Source: UMGS1601 sp900553335
GTDB taxonomy: Bacteria; Bacillota; Clostridia; Oscillospirales; Ruminococcaceae
Direction of reading: 5' to 3'
NCBI GenBank assembly: GCA_937920725.1
Contig: CALEUW010000018.1
Location: forward strand, 62,001 to 126,000
Length of the DNA: 64,000 nucleotides
How positions within the stretch are numbered: the stretch's first letter is position 1; every line of letters begins with the position of its first letter. Both the position numbers and the translations under genes were made by a program. A model generated the notes under the pieces. The model was not told the origin of the DNA, made no database searches, and saw only the letters and a list, made by a program, of their open reading frames with translations. Below, piece by piece: positions 51,617 through 58,761 of the stretch.

Positions 51617-52333
51617 ATGAAGAAGATTCTGTTTCTTATAACTATAGCTTTTACGCTCACTTTTATGGGATGCGGTTTTTTAATTCCGCGAACGGTGACT
51701 ATAGATAATGTAAAATATAAAAATGGGTTTTACGGAGATTTGATACCAAACTCGCTTTCTCATGACAGTGAAGTTAAGAAAGCTTCCGATAAAGAATTTT
51801 ATCATGTTAATTGCGATAAGTGGAACTTAATGCTCAGCTATATCGGAGAGTATGAAGATGGAACAGCTTATTGTGATGAAAGTCAATGGGACGAAGCTAT
51901 GGAATATTATCAGGACGGCGCTAATTTCGATTATTATGCCGTTATTGGCAAAGGGTATGCATGGACTAAATCGTCTGCAACTTTAATACCCGATGTTGAC
52001 TACTCAAAATTTGATGAGCTTATGGAGTTTGCAAAAGAAAATGAATATAATCCGTTTACGCCAATTTCAAATGACGATGTAAAAACTGTTAGACTTGCTT
52101 TTCCTGATGAGAAAGAGTCACCTGAAATAACTCTTTTTAAAGAAAGCAAGGACGGGCTTTTTACATCTTATCAAGGATTTGTTTTTTATATAATAGACGG
52201 AAAATTATATGAATTATTTCAGATAGATTGTCATAACGGAGAATATGAGGAATTGATTGCGGTCGAAGTTCCTAATGATTTAAGCGATTATTTTGTAGAA
52301 TTTTTATCGGAATATACGGCTGATATAACTTAA
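51617..52333 (+). CDS. Hypothetical lipoprotein
   Basis: A 238-residue secreted protein: signal peptide with lipobox FMGC at about residue 19, then an acidic mature domain rich in Asp, Tyr and Glu with no recognisable family motif. There is no membrane segment after the anchor. AAGGGAGG precedes the ATG. It follows the secA terminator by 23 bp and is followed 8 bp later by the phosphatase gene, so these two form a pair. No promoter is obvious in the short gap, so readthrough from secA is likely. Confidence 0.7.
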   Translation: MKKILFLITIAFTLTFMGCGFLIPRTVTIDNVKYKNGFYGDLIPNSLSHDSEVKKASDKEFYHVNCDKWNLMLSYIGEYEDGTAYCDESQWDEAMEYYQDGANFDYYAVIGKGYAWTKSSATLIPDVDYSKFDELMEFAKENEYNPFTPISNDDVKTVRLAFPDEKESPEITLFKESKDGLFTSYQGFVFYIIDGKLYELFQIDCHNGEYEELIAVEVPNDLSDYFVEFLSEYTADIT

Positions 52334-52341
52334 GGAATATG

Positions 52342-53136
52342 ATGAAAACTATGGTACTTAGTAAGAGAATAGAACTTGACGGTGCGCCGAACACCCGTGA
52401 TCTAGGCGGAATTATTACTGCTGACGGAAGAAAGATAAAGCAGGGCTTGCTTTTCAGAAGCGGAGATTTGTCTGCTTTGAGTGGCAGCGATATTAAAAAG
52501 CTTGAGAGCTTCAAATTTAATTTAGTGGTTGATCTGAGAACCGAAACCGAGCGAAGCAAAAACCCGGATAAGCCGATTTCAGGCGCAAGAGTACTTAATC
52601 TTCAGGTAGTTGATGAGGAGATACTCGGAATTACAAGAAACGGAGATAACTCTGTTGATGATTTGATAGAAATACTTAAAGATGAAAGCTTTGATATTAT
52701 TTCGTTTATGTCAAAGATGTATGAAACTATTATCAACAGCAAAGCAGCTGCCGAGGCTTACAGTAAATTCTTTAAGGGGATTTTGGCTAATGATACCGGA
52801 GCTGTGCTTTGGCATTGTTCAGCAGGAAAGGACCGTGCAGGAATGGCAGCGGCGTTTGTATTAATGGCGCTGGGCGTTTCAAGAGAAACAATAATAGAAG
52901 ACTATCTTTTGACAAATCAATTTGCAGGTAAAAAACTGCTTGAAATTATAAAACTAAAAACAGATGACGCTGATGTAGTAAAAAAAGCGGATATTATGTT
53001 GTCGGTACATAGAGATTATATTGAAAGCGTTTACCATGTCATAGATGAGCGTGGAGGAGAAGCTAGGTTTTTATCTGAATGTTTGGGCGTTGCTGATAGT
53101 GAAATTCAAACGCTTAAGAGAAGGTATCTTGAATAA
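52342..53136 (+). CDS. Tyrosine-protein phosphatase (Y_phosphatase3 type)
   Basis: A 264-residue phosphatase. The opening NTRDLGGIITADGRKIKQGLLFRSGDLS and the active-site loop HCSAGKDRAGMAAAF near residue 157 (C-x5-R) identify the PF13350 family. It should remove phosphate from tyrosine or phosphoinositides; the target is unknown. The start is set at the second ATG, five bases from TAAGGA. A hairpin follows the stop. It is translated just after a lipoprotein gene with an 8-bp gap. Confidence 0.88.
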   Translation: MKTMVLSKRIELDGAPNTRDLGGIITADGRKIKQGLLFRSGDLSALSGSDIKKLESFKFNLVVDLRTETERSKNPDKPISGARVLNLQVVDEEILGITRNGDNSVDDLIEILKDESFDIISFMSKMYETIINSKAAAEAYSKFFKGILANDTGAVLWHCSAGKDRAGMAAAFVLMALGVSRETIIEDYLLTNQFAGKKLLEIIKLKTDDADVVKKADIMLSVHRDYIESVYHVIDERGGEARFLSECLGVADSEIQTLKRRYLE

Positions 53137-53142
53137 AAAGTA

Positions 53143-53174
53143 ACGGCGGTACGACCTGTTGGCTGTACCGCCGT
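53143..53174 (+). terminator. Terminator-like hairpin after the phosphatase gene
   Basis: A perfect 10-bp stem, ACGGCGGTAC/GTACCGCCGT, 6 bp past the stop. The tail is CATTTATAAC rather than a clean T run. Confidence 0.65.
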
Positions 53175-53179
53175 CATTT

Positions 53180-53240
53180 ATAACTAAATTAAGATATCCC
53201 GTTTAAAACATTGAAACCGGGGGACTGTGCCCTTACTGAA
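53180..53240. repeat. Dispersed modular hairpin repeat, copy 6 (short form)
   Basis: ATAACTAAATTAAGATATCCC is followed by AAAACATTGAAACCGGGGGA, then CTGTGCCCTTACTGAA. Both ends match copy 5 at 37991-38109 while its middle hairpins are absent. It lies between convergent genes. Confidence 0.75.
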
Positions 53241-53241
53241 A

Positions 53242-53496
53242 TCACCATTTTTCCGGAACCGCCGGACAAAATGCTTTAATCTTCATTGCACGAAGTTCAA
53301 CATAACAGCCGCACTTTCTGCACATTCCGTTTATAAGCTCGTCGCAGTTACTGCAAATCTCAAGTCTGTGCTTGTAGATATGTTCGGTAACCCTTTTTTC
53401 TTCGGGATAGTTTTTAATATATAAAGAAAGCTCTTTGAAGAACTCGTCCTCGTCCATGTCCCGGGTAAGACATTTTCTGCATATTTTTTTCGTCAT
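53242..53496 (-). CDS. Cys-rich DUF6171 family protein
   Basis: An 84-residue soluble protein with eight Cys, mostly in pairs: CRKC near residue 6, CSNC near 48, CRKCGC near 59 and CP near 77, likely a zinc-binding pair of knuckles. The opening CRKCLTRDMDEDEFFKELSLYI matches DUF6171. Function is unknown. Its ATG overlaps the stop of the arabinofuranosidase gene (ATGA), which indicates translational coupling with that enzyme. Confidence 0.8.
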   Translation of the reverse strand: MTKKICRKCLTRDMDEDEFFKELSLYIKNYPEEKRVTEHIYKHRLEICSNCDELINGMCRKCGCYVELRAMKIKAFCPAVPEKW

Positions 53497-54968
53497 TTAA
53501 ACTGTACCGAAACAACTGAGCATCGGGGAACTATAATCTCCGTCTTGCTGTTTTCACATTTAAATCCATTATAGTTTTTGAGGGTAACTTTTTCATTTCC
53601 ACCGAAATCGTTATAGTCACACGGGCTTTGAGATGTTATTATTTGAGAAAAAACAATATCTCCTTCGTTTATGTTTATTGTAATATCGTCCTCTAAAGAA
53701 CAGTTTGAAAGCGTTGCAAAAATACCGTTTTTGTTTTCGGTTACAGAGCAGGAAAGAGCAGGAAGAGATGTGCTATCGTCACCTGTTATGACTTCTGAGA
53801 TCTCGCTTTGTAAAAGTACAGAGTCGTGATGAGGTTTAAACATTTTAAATACATAGAAGGTAGGTGTTTTGACCATTTGTGCACCTTCTGTCAAAACCAC
53901 CGACTGAAGCACATTTACCGCCTGTGCAATATTCGCCATTTCAACGATATCGCTGTGCTGATTGAATATATTTAAGTTTATCGCCGCAACTATTGCGTCA
54001 CGCATAGAATTTTGCTGATACAAAAATCCCGGATTAGTACCTGGCTCGACATCGCACCAGACTCCCCATTCGTCAACAAATAGTTTTACCTTTCCTTCAT
54101 AGTCGTATTTTCTCATTATCTCAGAATGCTTTGCAATAAGCTCTTCCATGTAAAGCGTTTTTGAGATAGTAGAATAATACTCAATGTCCGAAAATTCAGT
54201 TGCCGAGCCTTTTTTCTCCCAATTTCCTGTTGGTATCGTATAGTAGTGGAGCGAAATTGCATCAAGATGCCAGTTTGGATCAAGTCTTTGCATAAGCTTT
54301 TCGGTCCAGTTATAATCGTCCGCATTAGGTCCGCATGCTACTTTGTAAAGCACGTTTCCGCTTAGGTTTTTGCAAAAGCTTTGGTAATTTCGGTAAACAT
54401 CTGAATAATACTCGGGAGTCATGCTTCCGCCGCATCCCCAGCTTTCGTTGCCGATTCCGAAGTATTTTAATTTCCAAGGATTTTCTCTTCCGTTTTTCTT
54501 TCTTAGTCTTGTCAATTCGCTGTCGCCGTCAAAGGTTATGTATTCTATCCATTCGCTCATTTCACGGACTGTTCCGCTGCCCATATTGCCTGCGATATAC
54601 GGTTCACAACCGAGCTGTTCGCAAAGCTCTAAAAACTCATGAGTACCGAAAGAGTTATCCTCGACAGTACCTCCCCAGTTTGTATTTATCATTCTTTTGC
54701 GCTTGTCATAATTTCCTATTCCGTCACGCCAGTGGTATTCGTCAGCAAAGCATCCGCCCGGCCATCGAAGCACAGGAATTCCGATTTCCGAAAGGGCTTT
54801 AACAACATCTGTCCGAAGTCCGTTTTTGTTAGGTATAATCGAATCCTTTCCGACAAAAATACCGTCATAAATACATCTTCCAAGGTGTTCGGAAAAATGT
54901 CCGTAAATATTTTTGCTGACTGTAGAAAGCTTTTTACTTCTGTCGATTTTTAATTCTGCACTTTTCAT
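53493..54968 (-). CDS. Alpha-L-arabinofuranosidase, GH51
   Basis: A 491-residue intracellular glycosidase (no signal peptide) that releases arabinose from arabino-oligosaccharides. It starts with the GH51 pattern SKNIYGHFSEHLGRCIYDGI; VLRWPGGCFADEYHWRDGIG is near residue 66, the acid/base Glu in YFGIGNESWGCGG near 169, and the nucleophile Glu in LFVDEWGVWC near 300. The C-terminal beta domain is complete. GGGAGAAC precedes the ATG. No sugar transporter or other arabinose gene is adjacent. Its stop overlaps the DUF6171 start. Confidence 0.95.
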   Translation of the reverse strand: MKSAELKIDRSKKLSTVSKNIYGHFSEHLGRCIYDGIFVGKDSIIPNKNGLRTDVVKALSEIGIPVLRWPGGCFADEYHWRDGIGNYDKRKRMINTNWGGTVEDNSFGTHEFLELCEQLGCEPYIAGNMGSGTVREMSEWIEYITFDGDSELTRLRKKNGRENPWKLKYFGIGNESWGCGGSMTPEYYSDVYRNYQSFCKNLSGNVLYKVACGPNADDYNWTEKLMQRLDPNWHLDAISLHYYTIPTGNWEKKGSATEFSDIEYYSTISKTLYMEELIAKHSEIMRKYDYEGKVKLFVDEWGVWCDVEPGTNPGFLYQQNSMRDAIVAAINLNIFNQHSDIVEMANIAQAVNVLQSVVLTEGAQMVKTPTFYVFKMFKPHHDSVLLQSEISEVITGDDSTSLPALSCSVTENKNGIFATLSNCSLEDDITININEGDIVFSQIITSQSPCDYNDFGGNEKVTLKNYNGFKCENSKTEIIVPRCSVVSVQFK

Positions 54969-54984
54969 GGTGTTCTCCCGGAAA

Positions 54985-56133
54985 CTAAATTTTTATGTTT
55001 ATATCAAAATGCTGATAGTCCTTTGAATCGTTTGTCCAGTCGCCGCCCCATTCAAATCCATACGATTTAAAAAGACGAACGCAATAGTCGTACTTATCAA
55101 GCTTGTGCGGAAACTCCTTTGTCCGATCGGCATATTCTTTTGAAACCGGAGGCAGTACCTTACCGTTTTGTATGTACGGATTATAAAGCGGATTTATGTC
55201 TATTGCAAGCCCTTTTGCGTGATTTGAAAGAGTGTCGGTATTTGCTATAGTTCTGTAGCAAAACGCAGAGGAGTTATTATCTTCCATGCTTTTTTCATCA
55301 TTTGCGCCGTACTCATCAATAAGACGTATCTTTTCAATTTCATATCCCTTTTCATAAAGCTTTTTAAATATTCTTAGAAGCCTTTTTGAAATAAGACGGT
55401 TTGCAATAAGCTCGCCTGTTTGCTCCGCTCCGTTAAAGTCTATGTATTTGACTTTGATATAGTGAAGCATATTTCTTTTGATTTTTGTATTTTCTTTAAA
55501 AGAAATGCCGTTTATTTTTGAGAAGATCTCATCACTTATCGGTGTGCAAGTAAATCCGTCTGACAAAACAAAGCCTTTTTTGCTTTTGAAAATATTACAT
55601 TTGTAAGAATCAAAAGTATTCGGATAAATTACTTTTACTATTATAAGCGAAACTAAAACACCAAAAATACATCCTGTTAGTACATCTGTAAAATAATGAA
55701 CGCAGAAATACATTCTCGAAAATGCAATAAGAAATGCCAACACAAAAGCAGGCTTTCCGAACTTTTTGTTTTGTAAATAAATCGCTGTCGCACAAGCAAA
55801 CGACGAAGCGGAATGTCCCGATGGAAATGAAAATCCCGATGGAGGAGTTATTACAGTTGTTATCCACGGATATGTTTCAAACGGTCGCTGCCTGCAAAAT
55901 AAGTTTTTTAAAACAACGTCGTTTAAAATCCATTCGGTTATAAGACAGATAAGCGTTATAACGCCTATTTTTCTTGTTCTTCTAAATGATAAAAGAAGAG
56001 CGCAGATCACTATCCAGCACACGCCCGAATTGCCGATTGCCGAGAATACAGCCATAAAAAAACTAAGAGTACTGTTTCTTATGTCAAGCATAAAGTTTAC
56101 GAAAAACATATCTATTTGATTGATGATTTCCAT
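54985..56133 (-). CDS. PAP2 phosphatase fused to a VanY-like D,D-carboxypeptidase
   Basis: A 382-residue membrane protein with two envelope domains. The N-terminal half is a PAP2 superfamily phosphatase with six hydrophobic segments and all three motifs: KNLFCRQRP, PSGHSAS near residue 105, and SRMYFCVHYFTDV near 138. The C-terminal half, from about 200, is a VanY/M15 carboxypeptidase-like domain with SNHAKGLAIDINP near 296 and DYQHFDI at the end, supplying zinc ligands. It could recycle lipid carrier and trim peptide stems. The start is the ATG behind GAAAGGAT; the open frame extends 28 codons further without a ribosome site. Confidence 0.87.
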   Translation of the reverse strand: MEIINQIDMFFVNFMLDIRNSTLSFFMAVFSAIGNSGVCWIVICALLLSFRRTRKIGVITLICLITEWILNDVVLKNLFCRQRPFETYPWITTVITPPSGFSFPSGHSASSFACATAIYLQNKKFGKPAFVLAFLIAFSRMYFCVHYFTDVLTGCIFGVLVSLIIVKVIYPNTFDSYKCNIFKSKKGFVLSDGFTCTPISDEIFSKINGISFKENTKIKRNMLHYIKVKYIDFNGAEQTGELIANRLISKRLLRIFKKLYEKGYEIEKIRLIDEYGANDEKSMEDNNSSAFCYRTIANTDTLSNHAKGLAIDINPLYNPYIQNGKVLPPVSKEYADRTKEFPHKLDKYDYCVRLFKSYGFEWGGDWTNDSKDYQHFDINIKI

Positions 56134-56297
56134 TAATATAAATCCTTTCAAAACGGTATTAGGTTTATTAAAATAGATGGTTACATTTATTTTATCATAT
56201 GTCATATAAGTTTGCAATAAAACCTACGATACTTTTTACAGTTACTTTACATATCAGAGGGAATATGAGAAACAAAATACAATCACTAGTGTATATA

Positions 56298-56335
56298 TAA
56301 AATACCGCTTACTCTGTTGCTAAGTAAGCGGTATG
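56298..56335 (-). terminator. Terminator of spoIIP
   Basis: A 12-bp stem, ATACCGCTTACT/AGTAAGCGGTAT, 4 bp past the stop; read leftward it is followed by TTTTATAT. Confidence 0.82.
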
Positions 56336-56338
56336 ATT

Positions 56339-57526
56339 TTACAGCGACAGTAAAAGTTTTGAAAGTGATTTTCCCAAAAGTTCGCCTGTATAAAACGCTT
56401 CGTCAAGCGAGTTGCCGTGTGCGCCGATTTCAATAAGTAATGCGCCGGGTGATAGACTTTGATTGTAGTTTCTGTAGTCAAACAGCACAGGTCTTGCAAG
56501 ATCGGGATAATCCTTTTCAAGTTGGTTTTGAAGCGAGCAAGCTAAGTGAAAGTTATTTATGTATTCGGGAACATATCCCGTTCCGTCATCTGCACAGGAT
56601 ATTATCATAAGCTGCGCTGCACTTTTTCCGTCGACCTCGCAAACGGGTGCAATTCTCGTCCCATCACTTCTTTCAATCGCATCACGGTGAATATCCAAAA
56701 CTACTTTTATTGTAGGGTATTCCTCTAATATTGACGAAACAGTAGCGTAGCTTAAATCGTATGCGCTGTTGTAATCAGGATAATCATGTATGGTCTTTGC
56801 ATGAACATAGCCTATTCCGTTTTCGTTCAGCTGCTTGCATATTCTCTCTCCGACCTCTACCATGTTTTTTGTTTCGTCAGTTGTTTTTGAATAAAACGAT
56901 GTGTCGTAAAAATCTCGATTATACGGTTCAAAGCTCTCGGTAGTGTGAGTATGATAGATCAAAACCTGCGGCTCGTCAGAATTTTTGTCAATTGTAAAAT
57001 CCGGAGTCTTACGGCTTTCCTCTAAAAGATATTCGTTTGTTAGATCGGTGCAGTTTCTTACCTGACCGCCGCTGTCAAGCGTTAAAAATTGAGTGTCGTC
57101 ATATACACCATATGTTGCACGTTCGATAGGACCGCAGTTTTTTTCCTGCGGATCAACATAAGGAATCGGATTTTGCTTCGCCATTTCATCTGTTTTAATT
57201 ATTTTAGATGCGTTGCTCCTGTTTGTGTTTGCTTGTGTTTCGTTCGGCGCCATATCTATTGCAATTCCGGAATTGTTGTTTATTATAATGTTTCCGTAAT
57301 CGGTAGACGGGGTATTTATAAGACGTGCGTTTATTACGCTTCCGATCTCTTTGAAAACGGCTGTGTTGTCGCCGAAGCTTAAGGCTGCAGAGGATTTACA
57401 GGTATCTGCGACGGCATCAATAATGCTTGGAAAAATATTTACACCGCCAAGAAGTATCATTGGCAGACTTACTGCCGATACAATTACGGCACAGGCTCTG
57501 ACAGCGTGTTTTTTCAGGTTGTCCAT
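56339..57526 (-). CDS. spoIIP: Stage II sporulation protein P (peptidoglycan amidase)
   Basis: Septal and engulfment hydrolase of sporulation, with amidase and endopeptidase activity. The 395-residue protein has a membrane-anchor segment (ACAVIVSAVSLPMILLGG) and the amidase domain with VLIYHTHTTESF near residue 190 (zinc His), VVLDIHRDAIERSDG near 273 and the catalytic IEIGAHGNSLDEA near 366. GGAGTAAAAA precedes the ATG. In B. subtilis the gene is read by sigma-E and sigma-F; I could not place a confident promoter here. It confirms the sporulation character of the genome. Confidence 0.95.
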   Translation of the reverse strand: MDNLKKHAVRACAVIVSAVSLPMILLGGVNIFPSIIDAVADTCKSSAALSFGDNTAVFKEIGSVINARLINTPSTDYGNIIINNNSGIAIDMAPNETQANTNRSNASKIIKTDEMAKQNPIPYVDPQEKNCGPIERATYGVYDDTQFLTLDSGGQVRNCTDLTNEYLLEESRKTPDFTIDKNSDEPQVLIYHTHTTESFEPYNRDFYDTSFYSKTTDETKNMVEVGERICKQLNENGIGYVHAKTIHDYPDYNSAYDLSYATVSSILEEYPTIKVVLDIHRDAIERSDGTRIAPVCEVDGKSAAQLMIISCADDGTGYVPEYINNFHLACSLQNQLEKDYPDLARPVLFDYRNYNQSLSPGALLIEIGAHGNSLDEAFYTGELLGKSLSKLLLSL

Positions 57527-57590
57527 ATGTTTTTTACTCCTTTAGATATTATGCTAAATAATTATGTTTTTTCAGGGTAAAGTATTCCGG

Positions 57591-57619
57591 TTGACAGCCG
57601 AAAAATTTTGTGGTAAAAT
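57591..57619 (+). promoter_or_regulatory. Promoter of the small membrane protein gene
   Basis: TTGACA (57591-57596) and an extended -10, TGGTAAAAT (TAAAAT at 57614-57619), with a 17-bp spacer. The -35 faces away from spoIIP. Confidence 0.82.
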
Positions 57620-57733
57620 ATTTGAAAGAACATTCTATTAAAGATGTATGATTTAAGCTTTTGCTGTGCAGGTATTATGTGCTGACGCAGCGGCATAATG
57701 AAAAAAATAATCTGCTTTGAAAGGAGAAGCGTT

Positions 57734-57883
57734 ATGGATAATAAATTTGATAAGGGCTTTTGGACTATTATGGGAGCGTTGGTCTTGGTCGTGGCATCTG
57801 TGACATTATTTGTATATAGGCTTATGAGCAATAAAGCTTATTATGAAAAGTGGAAGGATTACGACGAGTGCGGTTTAATGTAA
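57734..57883 (+). CDS. Small single-pass membrane protein
   Basis: A 49-residue protein with one membrane segment (FWTIMGALVLVVASVTLFVY) and a short charged tail ending in YDECGLM. AAAGGAG precedes the ATG at good spacing and a consensus promoter lies upstream, so it is likely real in spite of its size; an ATG at 57698 upstream of the ribosome site is rejected. No family is recognised. It may be read together with the DUF1287 gene 69 bp downstream. Confidence 0.65.
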   Translation: MDNKFDKGFWTIMGALVLVVASVTLFVYRLMSNKAYYEKWKDYDECGLM

Positions 57884-57952
57884 CAAATGTAATTTTTAAC
57901 TTTCGAGGTCGGCTTTATGCACGGCTTCTTTCTTTTTATAGGGAGTGAAAAA

Positions 57953-58651
57953 ATGTCTGGAAAACGTAATAGAGCGGTGTTTATTATTGTTTTTACTCTG
58001 CTTGTTGTTATTGCTTTAATAGCTTTTTTGTTATTTAAATCTTCCGATGATGAGAAGGTTTATAATGAAAGCGAGCTTAATATTGAGAGAATTTTAAGCG
58101 AAGTCGATTTTAACCAAAACGGAAACGATGATTATACCGATATTTTGATAGGCGCTCGAAAGGACGCTGAGGCGATGCCCAAGTATGACGGAAGCTATGT
58201 GGCAGGGGGTTATCCTCCTGATAATATAGGCGTTTGCACCGATCTTGTTTGGAGAGCTTTTAAAGAAGCAGGTTACAGTCTTAAGGATATGCTTGACAAT
58301 GACATTGCTGCATATCAAAGCGAGTATCCCAACGCTGATCCGCCTGATCCGAATATTGATTTTCGTCGGGTAAAAAACCTAAAGGTGTTTTTTGAAAAAT
58401 ATGCGAAAAGCCTGACCTGTGACATTGAAAGAGTTGAAGAATTTCAAGCAGGAGATATCGTTATTTTCGGTGACGACAATCATATCGGAATAGTGTCTGA
58501 CAAGCGTGATAAAGACGGGCATACATATGTTTTACATAATACAAATCAAAAAAATCGTGAGGAGAACTATCTTTTAAAGCATATTCCTACCTCTCATTAC
58601 CGTTTTGATGCATCAAAGATACCGCAAAACGTATTATGTGCATGGGAGTGA
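57953..58651 (+). CDS. DUF1287 family secreted or membrane-anchored protein
   Basis: A 232-residue protein with an N-terminal membrane segment (AVFIIVFTLLVVIALIAFLLF) and a domain of the NlpC/P60-related DUF1287 family: YVAGGYPPDNIGVCTDLVWRAF near residue 84 carries the Cys, and DDNHIGIVSDKRD near 173 carries the His. A papain-like hydrolase acting at the cell surface is plausible but unproven. The start is the ATG behind GGGAGTGA; the earlier ATG at 57917 lies upstream of that site. Confidence 0.87.
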   Translation: MSGKRNRAVFIIVFTLLVVIALIAFLLFKSSDDEKVYNESELNIERILSEVDFNQNGNDDYTDILIGARKDAEAMPKYDGSYVAGGYPPDNIGVCTDLVWRAFKEAGYSLKDMLDNDIAAYQSEYPNADPPDPNIDFRRVKNLKVFFEKYAKSLTCDIERVEEFQAGDIVIFGDDNHIGIVSDKRDKDGHTYVLHNTNQKNREENYLLKHIPTSHYRFDASKIPQNVLCAWE

Positions 58652-58671
58652 ATTTAATTAAACTGTTTTGT

Positions 58672-58700
58672 TTGACATACAGCTTAGAGTGTAGTATAAT
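58672..58700 (+). promoter_or_regulatory. Exact consensus promoter of the ilvBNC genes
   Basis: TTGACA (58672-58677) and TATAAT (58695-58700) with a 17-bp spacer. A leader hairpin AACAGTATT/AATACTGTT (58708-58729) follows; I see no T-box or leader peptide rich in Leu, Val or Ile. Confidence 0.92.
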
Positions 58701-58761
58701 TTAAAGTAACAGTATTTAAAAATACTGTTGATATTAAAATTTTTAAAGGAGGCGGCGTTTA

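Noticed and set aside
58700..58761. T-box or leader-peptide attenuator before ilvB
   Set aside because: The leader is about 55 bases with one small hairpin, no T-box sequence and no run of branched-chain codons.
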